Positions 1 to 10,085 of a DNA stretch of 64,000 nt are shown here, in pieces. This DNA comes from Arenibacter antarcticus (lineage in GTDB: Bacteria; Bacteroidota; Bacteroidia; Flavobacteriales; Flavobacteriaceae): the NCBI RefSeq assembly GCF_041320605.1, contig NZ_CP166679.1, positions 1,922,001-1,986,000 of the forward strand, written 5' to 3'. Position 1 is the stretch's first letter. The number at the start of each line of letters is the position of its first letter. The position numbers and the translations under genes are program-made. The notes beneath the pieces are model-generated. The model did not search any database. It had not been told where the DNA came from and saw only the letters and a list, made by a program, of their open reading frames with translations.

Positions 1-1884
1 AATCAACTGACCTCTCAAAGGTTCTCCTCTTTGTCCTTTAATGATCCCGTTTATAAAGATGCAAGTATTAGCGTTGGAAATTTCCTACCAGTAAAAGGAG
101 CCTTTTACGCCTCCACAACCCTAAAGCCTGAGTTTGTTCTAGCGGGTATAGATCAATTTAATCAGCATTACAAACAAATAATGGAATATGGATTTACCCC
201 ATCAGAAATAGAAAAGGTAAAAACAAAAATGCTACACTCTTTCCAAGGAAAGGTAAAGAGGGAACGTGTTCCGTCTGCCTCAGGGATTATGGATCAAATA
301 AACCAAGACTTTTTCTATGGAAATAAAATCATTTCCCTACAATCTGAATTGGCCATGATAGAGGACAATTTTAGCAAGATAGATTCATTGACCTTACTAG
401 GGGAGTTGAAAAAAACAAATGATCTGGGTAGTTTTAGATATCTTTTGACCACTAGCAACAAACTGGCCGAGAATTTACCCGAAACCCCTGTCTTGTTTTC
501 ACATATCCATAATCGAGATAGTATTAGCGTTTCTCCCTATAAAAATACGGTTGTTGTCCCCGATGATCTGCTCAACATTACTCCTAATTCTGGTGAGGTT
601 GTGAAAATTAAGGAATTGTCAGAAATAGGGGCTAAAGAAATTTATTTAGACAATGGCGCCCTTGTTATTTATAAGAAAATAGATTCTGCTGAAGACAAAA
701 TAATAATATCAGGTTTTAAGCAAGGAGGATATTATGCGTTGGATTCTACCAATTATGTAAATGCCATGTACGCATCTCCTATTGTGTCCATTAGTGGGTA
801 TGGAGATTTCTCAAGAGAAGCGTTAAGCGACTATTTAACGGGAAATAGTGCAAAGGTACAGTTGCTGATAGATAAAACTAGGTCTGGCTTTTCTGGAAGT
901 GCAAACAGTAATGATGCTACTGCTCTATTTGAATTATTTTATTTAAAATCCGTTCACCCAAAGGTAGATACTACCCTTTTTGATCAAGTTAAGGATCGTA
1001 TGCTGAAATCTTTGGAAAATAAAGAAACTACTTCTAAAGATGCATTTTTTGAGGAATTAAAGTATTTGATCAGGGGAAAGGATTATACTACTAAACCTCA
1101 GACCGTTCAAAAAATACAACAAAACCTAACCATAGAGTCTATCGAGCCCATTTATAACAGTTTTTTTGGGGTAGCGGATAATTATGTTATAACCGTATTA
1201 ACGGATCAAGAATTGCCAGCTATTTTACCATTGATAAAGACCTATTTCGGAGGCTTACCAAAAGGCAACATTAGCAACTCGTATACGTACAAACCTAAAC
1301 CTATACTTAAGAAAAAGACGTCTTTGGTAAAAAATACTGGAGAGTCACCCAAATCTATAGTATCCCTTGTTTTTCAACAGGACAAGCTTCAGAGAAACAT
1401 TCCTAAACTACAAGTCGAGAACGATCTTTTAGAGTCCATTCTAAAATTAAAACTCACTAAAAGGTTAAGGGAAGAGCTTGGGGTAGTATACGGTGTAGGG
1501 GTCGCAATAAGTAGTACTAAACATCCTGTTCCTTTAAGTAGACAAACCATCAGTTTGGTCTGTAACCCAAAAGATGTGGACCTCATCACCTTCGAAATTA
1601 GGCAAATAATAGAAGGTATTGTTAATGGCGATATCGAGTTTGACCAAGATTTGATGAAGGTGAAAAACAACTTAATAAAAAACCACAAGTTAAAAAGTCA
1701 AAGTAATTCCTATTGGACAAAGGCCGTAAGAGATTATTACTTTAACGGATATCGCAAGTGGAATTTCACCAACAACTATGAGGATATGGTGCAAAGTGTA
1801 ACCCCTAAAAGCTTAAAAAAGAAAGCTAAAAAGTATTTTATAGTAACACCAGAAATAAAAGCAATCTTGAATCCAAAACCATAA
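1..1884 (+). CDS. M16 family zinc peptidase, C-terminal part (5' end outside window)
   Basis: The reading frame is open from the first base, so the start and the zinc-binding HxxEH domain lie outside the window. The 627 visible codons carry two M16 C-terminal type domains. The last third has the family pattern of a long helix with RLREELGVVYGVGV (about residue 485 of the visible part), typical of the inactive second half of pitrilysin-like enzymes. In Flavobacteriaceae such proteins are about 900 residues long and usually periplasmic. A lipoprotein gene follows 30 bp downstream on the same strand. Family assignment is firm; substrate is unknown. Confidence 0.85.
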   Translation, partial: NQLTSQRFSSLSFNDPVYKDASISVGNFLPVKGAFYASTTLKPEFVLAGIDQFNQHYKQIMEYGFTPSEIEKVKTKMLHSFQGKVKRERVPSASGIMDQINQDFFYGNKIISLQSELAMIEDNFSKIDSLTLLGELKKTNDLGSFRYLLTTSNKLAENLPETPVLFSHIHNRDSISVSPYKNTVVVPDDLLNITPNSGEVVKIKELSEIGAKEIYLDNGALVIYKKIDSAEDKIIISGFKQGGYYALDSTNYVNAMYASPIVSISGYGDFSREALSDYLTGNSAKVQLLIDKTRSGFSGSANSNDATALFELFYLKSVHPKVDTTLFDQVKDRMLKSLENKETTSKDAFFEELKYLIRGKDYTTKPQTVQKIQQNLTIESIEPIYNSFFGVADNYVITVLTDQELPAILPLIKTYFGGLPKGNISNSYTYKPKPILKKKTSLVKNTGESPKSIVSLVFQQDKLQRNIPKLQVENDLLESILKLKLTKRLREELGVVYGVGVAISSTKHPVPLSRQTISLVCNPKDVDLITFEIRQIIEGIVNGDIEFDQDLMKVKNNLIKNHKLKSQSNSYWTKAVRDYYFNGYRKWNFTNNYEDMVQSVTPKSLKKKAKKYFIVTPEIKAILNPKP

Positions 1885-1914
1885 CAAATTTTTATTAACT
1901 ATTAATTAATTATT

Positions 1915-3378
1915 ATGAAAACTATTTTAAAGAATTGGTCCCTAGTAGCCTTGAGCTTATTTATTTTTATAAGTTGCAGCTCAGATGACGTTACCACGGA
2001 GCCCGAACCAGAAACACCAGCAGAGGTTTCAATAACTACCTTCGGATTTTATAAGGAAGACAATCCAGAAGTATTGTTTAACGACTATGAAGTTGAGGTA
2101 ACTAACGAAGCAATAACAATTAACCTACCCAAGGAAACCGATTTAACCAATTTGGTGGCGCGTTTCACAACTACGGAAAACGATATTGTAAAAGTAGGAG
2201 GAGTAGCGCAAATAAGTGGGACTACCGCTAATGATTACACCGGATCTGTAGAGTTTTTGGTTTCTGAGAAAACTACAAATAAAATATACACGGTAACAGT
2301 AGGGAAAATGGCCAGTTCGGTATGGAGTAAAATCGGAGCTTACCTAGATGATTCCATGAGAGAAATATCTTTGGCAATAGACCTAAAGACGTCAGACCCC
2401 TACGTGGCCTATATCGGATCTAGGGAATCTAGCGAAGAAAGAAAACTCAACTTAATTGGATACAAAGGTGAGGATTGGACCAGAATTGGCGCTAAGGATT
2501 TTTCACCTAGAGCTAATAGTGTAGAATTGAATTTTAATAAAGAAGGAACGCCATATGTTATCTTCCAAGATTATGATGCTGACAAACAGGCTTCAATAAT
2601 GTCTTATGAAGCTAATTCATGGGCTTATGTAGGTGGGGCTCCATTTTCAGGAGTTAAAGTAGGCGGAAACACATTGGCCATTGACGCTGACAATACCCTT
2701 TATGGTTTCTACCAAAATGATGTTTCTCGTCATGAAGATAGGAGAAATGTGTTCTTAAAAACTTCCACCAGTGGCAGCTGGTCAGACTTACCCATAACCG
2801 GTAGATCAGGAGCAACTAGGATCATAACTTCCAAATCGGTTAACAACGAAGTCTATTTGGCCGTTATGGATTTTGGGGATAACCAATTTATATCCGTATA
2901 TAAATACGCAAATGGTACATGGGAAGTGCTAGCCGATAAAATGAGAGATGGAGAAGACCATACTGTCTATTTTCACAACCTAGTAATGGATGTAGATCAA
3001 AATGGAAATGTATATTTAGCGTACGTCGAAAATACAGGGACAGCCACCGACTTCCAGTTAAAAGTGAAAAAATACTCGAAGGAATCTAGCACTTGGAGCA
3101 CATTCGGAGATATGATAGTTACCACAGAGTTGCGTGATTTTGATATAGCCGTAGATAATTATGGTACCGCAATGTTATTTTATAAAAACGAGACGAGTAC
3201 ACCTGTATTTGTAGCCTATGACAATGATGTTAACAATTGGGGCGCTGCAGTGACTTTTGAAAATGTAGAGGCAGATGAATTAAATATCGTCGTAGCTCCC
3301 GATGGCATTGCCTATGCAGCATATTTGGTGGGAGACCAATTATATTTACATAAATATGCTTCTCCAGACAATCAATAA
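1915..3378 (+). CDS. Exported lipoprotein with N-terminal beta-sandwich and propeller-like repeats
   Basis: The protein starts with a lipoprotein signal (hydrophobic stretch, then FISCSSDD with the lipobox cysteine at about residue 21). Residues 35-135 resemble the DUF5018-type sandwich domain common in Bacteroidota lipoproteins (GTTANDYTGSVEF, then a KIYTVTVG strand). Residues 140-487 hold repeated WSKIG / WAYVG / WSDLP / WSTFG segments about 50 residues apart, which suggests a beta-propeller of the kind found in surface lectins or BNR proteins. No catalytic motif is visible. It is probably surface-exposed; function unknown. It is co-directional with the upstream M16 peptidase and followed by a hairpin terminator. 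Confidence 0.75.
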   Translation: MKTILKNWSLVALSLFIFISCSSDDVTTEPEPETPAEVSITTFGFYKEDNPEVLFNDYEVEVTNEAITINLPKETDLTNLVARFTTTENDIVKVGGVAQISGTTANDYTGSVEFLVSEKTTNKIYTVTVGKMASSVWSKIGAYLDDSMREISLAIDLKTSDPYVAYIGSRESSEERKLNLIGYKGEDWTRIGAKDFSPRANSVELNFNKEGTPYVIFQDYDADKQASIMSYEANSWAYVGGAPFSGVKVGGNTLAIDADNTLYGFYQNDVSRHEDRRNVFLKTSTSGSWSDLPITGRSGATRIITSKSVNNEVYLAVMDFGDNQFISVYKYANGTWEVLADKMRDGEDHTVYFHNLVMDVDQNGNVYLAYVENTGTATDFQLKVKKYSKESSTWSTFGDMIVTTELRDFDIAVDNYGTAMLFYKNETSTPVFVAYDNDVNNWGAAVTFENVEADELNIVVAPDGIAYAAYLVGDQLYLHKYASPDNQ

Positions 3379-3403
3379 TATAACTTATTAATTTAACTTA
3401 TAA

Positions 3404-3430
3404 TAAAAGCGGAGTTTATCTCCGCTTTTA
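3404..3430 (+). terminator. Rho-independent terminator after the lipoprotein gene
   Basis: Perfect stem TAAAAGCGGAG / CTCCGCTTTTA with loop TTTAT. It separates the lipoprotein gene from the phosphoesterase gene that starts 17 bp later. Confidence 0.8.
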
Positions 3431-3446
3431 TAGTTTTCGGTACATT

Positions 3447-4952
3447 ATGGCAACACAGCTTAGAATTTTAATAGTCCTTATCCTCGGGCCCCTACTTCTA
3501 ATAGAAGGTGTTTTCGCCCAAGATGAACCCCAAATGGTGCAGGGAAAGGTTTTTTTGGATAGAAATCAAAACAACATTTTGGATTCAAAGGAGCAAGGGC
3601 TAAAAAAAGTATGGGTTTCCAATGGGGATACTATAGTACAAACTGATAAAAAGGGAAATTATAGAATTAGGGCCAAAAAGGGCCAAACAATATTTCCTAT
3701 TATACCTTCTAAATACACATATACCAATAAAAACAATTGGTGGCATATTATGCCAGATAGCTGGACAAAAGAAATTTCTTATGATTTTGGACTTATTAAA
3801 CAAGAAATCAAAAGAAAATTCAAATTCTTGGCAATTGGGGACATACAAGTAGGTGATACCACGGAATTATTACAGGCAAGCAACTCCATATTAAAAGAGC
3901 TGACAAATAGGAACGATTACGACTTTAGTATTTATCTAGGTGATTTGGTAAATGATAGCCCTAATCTTTTTAAACCCTTGAATAGAATTATTCAAGAAGC
4001 GGATAATCAAGCTTGGACGGTATATGGAAATCACGATAGGAATTTTAATGCCGAAAGGACCGAGCAATCTAATTTATATAATATAAATTTTGGTCCTAAT
4101 ACCTATGCTTTTTTCAGAAATAAGGTATTGTTTATATCATTGAACAGCATATATCCCATTGGAAAATATGGTTATGAGGGTATATATGGAAAGGAACAAT
4201 TGCGTTTTTTGGAGTCTCTGGTTCAAAAAGTTCCCAAAGATCATCCAATTGTCATTAATCAGCACATACCTTTTGTTGGGATGAAAAATAAAGACGAGGT
4301 GTTAAACATATTAAATGAGTACCACAAGGTTTTATTCTTAACAGGACACACCCATACTGTTTTCCAAAATTACATAAAAACACCAGCCGGTAATACCATC
4401 CACGAACTTACGGCAGGAGCGGTTTCTGGCTATTGGTGGACGGGGCAAAAAAGTTGGGAGGGAATACCTTTAGCATTAATGAACTGTGGCACGCCAAGAG
4501 GTTATTTTGAAATAGACTTTGATAAAGAGAGTTACACCATTAAATATAAAGGAGTAGGTCTTCCTAAAGAGCAACAACTTAGTGTTTGGGCCGGGGAATA
4601 CAATGGGGAACCCTCCTCTTTCCTGTCCGAGTCCAATGAATTTTATGTAAATATATTTTCTGGTTCGGATCGTACCTCCGTTGCAATGAAATTTCAACAG
4701 GCCCCTATCCAATATTTAGAAAAGGTAACTGAGATGGATCCATTTGTTGCCTATATCAGACGTTCACAAAAAGACCAAAAAAGCCCCGACGGCCAAAGTA
4801 AAAGCTCACCATATTTGAAAAAACACTCAAGACACCTTTGGAAGGGAAAACTGCCAAAAAACACAGTACCTGGTATCTATAAAGTTGAGATTTTAGTACA
4901 AGATCCAAAGTTAAAGGACTTCCATCAGAGTATATGGATATGGAAAAAATAA
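3447..4952 (+). CDS. Calcineurin-like phosphoesterase with N- and C-terminal accessory domains
   Basis: Secreted metallophosphoesterase of the three-domain Bacteroidota type. Residues 1-24 are a signal peptide ending FAQ. Residues 28-115 form an SdrD/carboxypeptidase-like sandwich (DRNQNNILDSKEQG). The catalytic domain at 125-330 shows all metal-binding blocks in order: GDIQVGD, GDLVND, GNHD, HIPF and GHTHT. The remainder is the MetallophosC-type sandwich. The di-metal site looks intact. Homologues hydrolyse phosphomonoesters or phosphodiesters, but the substrate cannot be read from sequence. The gene starts 17 bp after a terminator, so it probably has its own promoter or relies on read-through. 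Confidence 0.88.
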   Translation: MATQLRILIVLILGPLLLIEGVFAQDEPQMVQGKVFLDRNQNNILDSKEQGLKKVWVSNGDTIVQTDKKGNYRIRAKKGQTIFPIIPSKYTYTNKNNWWHIMPDSWTKEISYDFGLIKQEIKRKFKFLAIGDIQVGDTTELLQASNSILKELTNRNDYDFSIYLGDLVNDSPNLFKPLNRIIQEADNQAWTVYGNHDRNFNAERTEQSNLYNINFGPNTYAFFRNKVLFISLNSIYPIGKYGYEGIYGKEQLRFLESLVQKVPKDHPIVINQHIPFVGMKNKDEVLNILNEYHKVLFLTGHTHTVFQNYIKTPAGNTIHELTAGAVSGYWWTGQKSWEGIPLALMNCGTPRGYFEIDFDKESYTIKYKGVGLPKEQQLSVWAGEYNGEPSSFLSESNEFYVNIFSGSDRTSVAMKFQQAPIQYLEKVTEMDPFVAYIRRSQKDQKSPDGQSKSSPYLKKHSRHLWKGKLPKNTVPGIYKVEILVQDPKLKDFHQSIWIWKK

Positions 4953-5040
4953 GTATTCATTGTAAAATGTCATGAAGACTAATGGCAAGGGAGAAAACAT
5001 GGTAAGTAGTATGTGGCGAGCCCGTCTTTATTAGCAAGGA

Positions 5041-5157
5041 TATTTTGGTGATGTGGACAAAGTTAGATTTCCGCGAAGTCGGGAGACTTTGCGGAGCGGT
5101 TATTTTGGTGATGTGGACAAAATTAGATTTCCGCGAAGTCGGGAGACTTTGCGGAGC
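5041..5157. repeat. 60-bp tandem duplication carrying a hairpin
   Basis: Two copies (5041-5097 and 5101-5157) of a 60-bp unit differ at one base (G/A at unit position 22) plus the last three bases. Each copy holds a 10-bp stem, CCGCGAAGTC / GACTTTGCGG, closed by loop GGGA (5071-5094 and 5131-5154). The same core appears at 26812-26835. The duplication is recent, judging by the identity. Confidence 0.85.
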
Positions 5158-5160
5158 AGA

Positions 5161-5310
5161 GTTGTTGGTTATCCAGCTAAGACCAAAAATGAGTAAGTAC
5201 ACGGTAATGTGAATAATTAAAGACAGATTATTCCAAAAATCGTGATCTTTAATAACAATTCCATATGCTACAATTAATTCGGAAATACAAAGAATAAAAC
5301 CAATCAAACT
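5161..5310 (-). pseudogene. Possible remnant of a small membrane protein
   Basis: On the minus strand, from a TTG at 5310, about 50 residues could form two hydrophobic helices (LIGFILCISELIVAYG and LSLIIHITVYLLIFGLSW). The frame then runs into the tandem repeat, where it encodes a repeated 20-residue stretch, so the natural C-terminus seems lost. It lies just downstream of the outer-membrane barrel gene on the same strand. It may be a truncated gene or a chance frame; no family is recognised. Confidence 0.25.
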
Positions 5311-5329
5311 AGAGTTATTTATTGGGATA

Positions 5330-7786
5330 TTAATTTTTATTTATATATCTCAGCTCCAAGGCATCTGGACTAACTGTGCCAATTGATTTTTTATAGTAAT
5401 AATCTATTATTTCGTTTTCCAAAAAATACTCCAACTCATCTAAATCCCGGTTTTTCTCGTACAGGCGATATGCCCTTGTGGCTATGCGATCTATAAATCC
5501 CTTTAAATTTCCATAGGGTTTTTTAACTACCTGTATGGAATTGAATTGGGCAAATTCATTTTCCATCCATCGATGTCCAAATAATTTTTTACTCCTTTCT
5601 TCATGATCTGCCATCAATTGGGTAAAATCATTTCGTTCTGCTTCGGTAGGTATTGGGTTGTCTGGGGTTTTGGTAAGAGGATGTTCATCTAGTTTTATCT
5701 TGGTCTCCACAAAAAGAATTTCAAGCTTAAAATCAATTTTTCGCATGTCTAATTTAATCTCGGATATCACATTAAAAATAGAGGTATTAAGCAAAGCTTC
5801 AAATTCGCCATAATCGTACAGGGTTTTTAAAAATACTATCGCCTTTTCTTTATACTCCCCACCTTTTCGCTGCTCTTTTACAAGTGCCAATAACATACCT
5901 AGTTCATCTTTTTTGTATTGCGGTATATTGGTAAATTGCGGACTTTGGAAAACGAGGGTCAATTGCCTGTTAATTTCTGGTATGGTACCGCTATAGGAGA
6001 CATTTCTGTAGCGGAAATTAAGGATGCTTTCCTTAGATCTTGAACTGTGGCTTCGGGCATTTCGGTTTCCAGGATGGAACTCCAACTTAAAATTATCAAA
6101 CAAATAACTGTAACCGAAGGTAATGGTAAAATCACGAGAGTTATTTAAGTCCGTCTCCCGAAAAAGCGCCATAAAATTAAGGCTGAGGTTATGTTTCTTT
6201 AGTAGGGAGTAATTGCTACCCAATCTAATATTATAGACATTGTTCTGTTGTTCTCCATTGGCTAAGGAAGTATTGTAGGAAGTAGATAGATTGGCGCGCA
6301 ATTTTTTGTCAAAATATTGTTTTCCCACGGCTAGAGTAGGACCAAGAGTAAGACTGTTGTCGGTTACGCCAATAGTGTTGTATGAGGTGTTAGCCGCCAA
6401 AGTAACCGTCATGGCCTGCTCTAAATATCCCAAGGTATAGGCTGCCGAACCGTTATAAAAGGCATTGCTGCCGCCTTCTATAGTCTGACCTTCTTGCTGG
6501 TTATTTGAGTTTTGATAGACTAAATTTAGGTTGGCGCTATGTTGCTTGTTCTCCGTCTTTTTTACGATATAGTTAAAACCAAGGTTGGCGTTCTGAGAGA
6601 TCTGCCGGTAGTTTAAGGTATCAACATTATCGAACTCCCCAACCTGGTTGATATAATCGAACTGATCACGGATATTGGTATAAGATTGAAAATTGGAATA
6701 CGCTGCATTAATGCCTAATCGTTCTGATGCCGTATAATTTAGGTTGATGGCACTTACAATACGTTGTTGATCCGATGTCTTAGCATTATCCAAATTATCT
6801 TTTTGCAATCCCGCATTTACACTGAGGTTAATTTTATTGTTAAATAAGGTCTGACTGGCATTCATTGTAATGTTTTCCAAGTCATTATTGAAATAATAGG
6901 CGCCAAGGGTCTTGTATTCAGGATCTATACGTTCATAGCCAACTCCCAAGGTGCCATTGCCGGCAGGATAACTAAAAGTAGCGTTTAGAGCGTTGTAATA
7001 ATTGGTGGTGATGTTTTCCTTTAATACAAAGGAAAGTATGCCCTTGGATGCTGGAGCATCGTGGAGGCGGATATCCTCGGTAACTCCGGAAATTGCATAT
7101 TCTATCTGGATTTGGGCTTTGTCCAATACTCGGAATTCGGACTCGAAGGAGAGCACGGTATTTTCTTTTGGAGATAGTCCCAATTCCATAGGAAAGGGAT
7201 TCACTATGGAGCTTTCCTCGTCGGTAGCTTTAAAAAGGATGAGTCCCAGTTTCATGAAATCGAAATCATAAGCGACTTTCACCCCGTATCCCATACGTTT
7301 GTAGGCGGTTATTGCCCTAGGTTCCTCCGCATTGTACTCTGTAGCCTTTAGGAACCTTCCATACATAGCGCTGATTTGAAACTTCCCCTCGGGGTTCAGT
7401 TCAAATCCACCCCCTGTAAACTGATGTCCGCTTAAGGTGTAAGGGGAGAAGCTCATACTTACATCTCCAATATGGGCAGTAGCCCATTTGTATGAAGGGT
7501 GTAGGCTTAGCCTATTGAAGTTAAAGGGATTGGGAAAATCAAAATTTTGATTGGAATAGGTAAACGATAATGGAATATTATAAAGTCCGGCCACATTAAA
7601 ATTGAGGTTGCCTGTGAGGTAATAAGTAAGGTCCTGTCGGTTGGCTGTACCGTCGTAATAGACCGCATTTGTGGCAATCCCACCATTATATCGCAACCAT
7701 TTTTCCTTATCCAATTCGTCAAAATTGATGCTTTGGGAAAAACCTAGCGTAAAGAAGAGCATAAAGGGGGCAATGAGTTTAAACAA
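5330..7786 (-). CDS. Large outer-membrane beta-barrel protein, function unknown
   Basis: 818 residues. A signal peptide ends at GFSQ (about residue 18). Residues 25 to about 620 alternate short aromatic-rich strands and polar turns, typical of a large outer-membrane barrel (LSFTYSNQNFDFPNPF, VSMSFSPYTLSGHQF). I see no TonB box and no plug motif. Residues 625-818 are different: charged and helical (EQRKGGEYKEKAIVFLKTL), probably a periplasmic domain. The neighbours do not suggest a substrate. It may be part of a surface or secretion complex, but that is inference. Confidence 0.7.
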   Translation of the reverse strand: MFKLIAPFMLFFTLGFSQSINFDELDKEKWLRYNGGIATNAVYYDGTANRQDLTYYLTGNLNFNVAGLYNIPLSFTYSNQNFDFPNPFNFNRLSLHPSYKWATAHIGDVSMSFSPYTLSGHQFTGGGFELNPEGKFQISAMYGRFLKATEYNAEEPRAITAYKRMGYGVKVAYDFDFMKLGLILFKATDEESSIVNPFPMELGLSPKENTVLSFESEFRVLDKAQIQIEYAISGVTEDIRLHDAPASKGILSFVLKENITTNYYNALNATFSYPAGNGTLGVGYERIDPEYKTLGAYYFNNDLENITMNASQTLFNNKINLSVNAGLQKDNLDNAKTSDQQRIVSAINLNYTASERLGINAAYSNFQSYTNIRDQFDYINQVGEFDNVDTLNYRQISQNANLGFNYIVKKTENKQHSANLNLVYQNSNNQQEGQTIEGGSNAFYNGSAAYTLGYLEQAMTVTLAANTSYNTIGVTDNSLTLGPTLAVGKQYFDKKLRANLSTSYNTSLANGEQQNNVYNIRLGSNYSLLKKHNLSLNFMALFRETDLNNSRDFTITFGYSYLFDNFKLEFHPGNRNARSHSSRSKESILNFRYRNVSYSGTIPEINRQLTLVFQSPQFTNIPQYKKDELGMLLALVKEQRKGGEYKEKAIVFLKTLYDYGEFEALLNTSIFNVISEIKLDMRKIDFKLEILFVETKIKLDEHPLTKTPDNPIPTEAERNDFTQLMADHEERSKKLFGHRWMENEFAQFNSIQVVKKPYGNLKGFIDRIATRAYRLYEKNRDLDELEYFLENEIIDYYYKKSIGTVSPDALELRYINKN

Positions 7787-8301
7787 TACCGTGTCCTTAA
7801 GTCTTAAAAAAAGTTAAAAATTTCTTAATATCCTAATTTTTTCGACGAACTGTCTTGGTGGATTGTAGTATTTAAACTTCTCATTATAAGGCAATTCGTG
7901 CTAAAAGCACATGGTTTTTTGCGGTTGACCTTGAAAAAGTACGTAGGTAATGAGTATTAAAAGCTGAGAGGGATTTTAATTCGGGCTGGGGTGCAGACTT
8001 ATTTTTTTATTTTTAATTATAATATGACGATCAACTTTCATTCTGAGTAATTCCGTCGCAGGGTTTTTGTTGTTCAATTATTAGCTGCTAATTTTTTAAT
8101 TCAATATTTCTCTTACTCCATTTAGGTATGAGTGTGACGCCTGTCTACCGACATAGGAAGGCTCGCGCTACCAAGTAATAATCGGCCAAAATCTTTTAGC
8201 GATCCTCACATCGATTTTATTTTTGATGCTTCAAATCAACAAGTTCACAAAACATTATATTCCACTTCCCTATCTAGAAGTAAAATGTTATTTAGCATTA
8301 A
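7787..8301. other. Intergenic region, no gene recognised
   Basis: About 500 bp between two minus-strand genes. It contains a short GTGCTAAAAGCAC hairpin near 7900 and AT-rich sequence. I see no convincing reading frame, tRNA or riboswitch. It probably holds the promoter of the outer-membrane barrel gene (starts at 7786, minus). Confidence 0.5.
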
Positions 8302-8340
8302 AAAACCACCCAGTTTAGATTTCCTAAACTGGGTGGTTTT
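8302..8340 (-). terminator. Terminator of the S10 carboxypeptidase gene
   Basis: A 17-bp perfect stem, AAAACCACCCAGTTTAG / CTAAACTGGGTGGTTTT, with a 5-base loop, lies about 55 bp past the stop codon at 8397. The A/T flanks make it work in either direction. Confidence 0.85.
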
Positions 8341-8396
8341 ATATTTTCTTCGATGGGCTGGCCTAATAAAGGTCCTATGTTAATGCTGCCGTTTTA

Positions 8397-9896
8397 CTAT
8401 TTTTTTCGGATATATTGGGCAGGCTGGCCTTCCTTGGGGGTAGCATCCTTAATAAACTCCCGAATATGCTCATTGGAAGTAGCAAGATCCTCGTTTCTTA
8501 AGTACATCATATGGCCACTGCGATACCCCTTCCAACTCATGCGATCCTTTAATTTACCGCTTGGATCCATTTGCCATAGGTTGTACTTGGAGTTAAAGTA
8601 ATCCGTACCCCCATCGTAATAACCCGCCTGTACCATGATTTTTAAATAGGGGTTTTGTGCCATGGCCTGTCGTAAATCCTCTCCGGTGGTATTGTTGCTC
8701 CTGTCCCATGGATGAACGGGTCCAAACATATTATACTTTAAATCAGTAGTGTAGTTAAGGTGATTTTTCATGTAATAATTAATGGCTGGGGTAAAGGAAT
8801 GCAACCAGCTGGTAAGCTCGGCTGAATAATCAGGACGTTCGCCCGCATCGCTTTTGTCCAAACCAAGGTATCTGGAGTCGAGCCTTCCTATGGTGAAGCC
8901 TTCATCGCGCAGCAATTCCTTCCAGAAAAAACCTTTGGGAATCCTTAAATTATGCTCCAAAATCACTTTTTCGGACAATCCCGTATATCTGGCGATCTGG
9001 GTAGCTATTTTCTGTTTTTCAGCTTGTGGAAGAAAGCCTCCCTTGGCCATTGCGGGAATCAGTTCGTTAACGGTATATTCCTCTACTTCTGGCAACATAT
9101 CTGTCAGGTCTTTTCCCTGAAGGTCCGATGGGAGTTTTTTGTAAAACCATGCCGTAGCGGCATAATAGGGAAGCAGATTAGCGGCTTCAATGGCAGTGCC
9201 CCGCTCTATGCCTAATTCTGTTGGTGATACTAGGATAACACCGTTAAGGTACATCCAATGCGAGTTCTGTAGTTCTAAAGACAGTCCAGATACCCTGGGG
9301 GTGCCATAACTCTCCCCGATTAAATATTTTGGGGAGGCCCATCGGTTTTCACGGGTAACAAAGGTATCAATCCAACTGGCTAAATATTGGATGTCTTGTT
9401 TTACCCCAAAAAAGGTTTTTGCCAATTCCTCCTTATCCATGGTGCTTATAGCTCTGGAATATCCTGTGTTCACTGGGTTTACATATACAATATCGGCTAC
9501 ATCCAAAATGGAATGGGGATTGTCCTTAACTCCATAAGGTTGTAGCGGATACCCTTCATCATCTATGGCTAGGATTTTAGGGCCCGTATAGGCAATGTGC
9601 ATCCAGACCGATGCTGAGCCAGGGCCGCCATTAAAGGAAATGACTAGGGGTCTTTTTGACCTGTCTGTAATGCCCGCCCGCTCATAAAAAGTATAGTGGA
9701 GGCCTGCAATTATTTCGCCTTTATCGTTCCACACCGGTTGTTTTCCAGTAGTGGTCTTATATTTTACGGGTACTCCCTTTATAGTAACCTGCCCAGTTGT
9801 GGTTACCGTAGTATCCATACTGATGTTATGCTGTTGCGCGTGTAATGAGAAAGCAAAAAGACTGCAAACTAATACGATCGGGTAAATTCTATTCAT
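8397..9896 (-). CDS. Serine carboxypeptidase, S10 family, secreted
   Basis: Alpha/beta-hydrolase exopeptidase. Motifs in order: oxyanion segment FNGGPGSASVWMH, nucleophile block LIGESYGTPR (Ser), acid block QAGYYDGGTDYF (Asp) and histidine block RSGHMMY. The whole triad is present. I place the start at 9896 because the protein there begins MNRIYPIVLVCSLFAFS, a clean signal peptide ending HAQ; the upstream in-frame ATG at 9929 would add 11 polar residues. Acts in the periplasm or outside the cell. A stable terminator lies downstream. The neighbouring M61 peptidase gene is also minus strand. Confidence 0.88.
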   Translation of the reverse strand: MNRIYPIVLVCSLFAFSLHAQQHNISMDTTVTTTGQVTIKGVPVKYKTTTGKQPVWNDKGEIIAGLHYTFYERAGITDRSKRPLVISFNGGPGSASVWMHIAYTGPKILAIDDEGYPLQPYGVKDNPHSILDVADIVYVNPVNTGYSRAISTMDKEELAKTFFGVKQDIQYLASWIDTFVTRENRWASPKYLIGESYGTPRVSGLSLELQNSHWMYLNGVILVSPTELGIERGTAIEAANLLPYYAATAWFYKKLPSDLQGKDLTDMLPEVEEYTVNELIPAMAKGGFLPQAEKQKIATQIARYTGLSEKVILEHNLRIPKGFFWKELLRDEGFTIGRLDSRYLGLDKSDAGERPDYSAELTSWLHSFTPAINYYMKNHLNYTTDLKYNMFGPVHPWDRSNNTTGEDLRQAMAQNPYLKIMVQAGYYDGGTDYFNSKYNLWQMDPSGKLKDRMSWKGYRSGHMMYLRNEDLATSNEHIREFIKDATPKEGQPAQYIRKK

Positions 9897-10085
9897 TATG
9901 ATCTGTTTTGATGCCTTAAAGATACTCATCTTTTATAATGTTCCCGGCTTCAAGGGAGTTTTGAAATGTATGGGATGATTTGGTTTTGGAATGGTGCATT
10001 TTTATCCTTAGTAATTATATATTTATCACATAGTATAGATCAAGATTTAATACAATCTTTATGCGATAAATCTAAAGGGAGGATA

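Noticed and set aside
5041..5157. Possible CRISPR array
   Set aside because: Only two adjacent copies of a 60-bp unit with no unique spacers and no cas genes.
4957..5307. A 116-residue minus-strand protein
   Set aside because: More than half of the frame is repeat-encoded or low-complexity; only the front 50 residues look like a former membrane protein, listed as a remnant.
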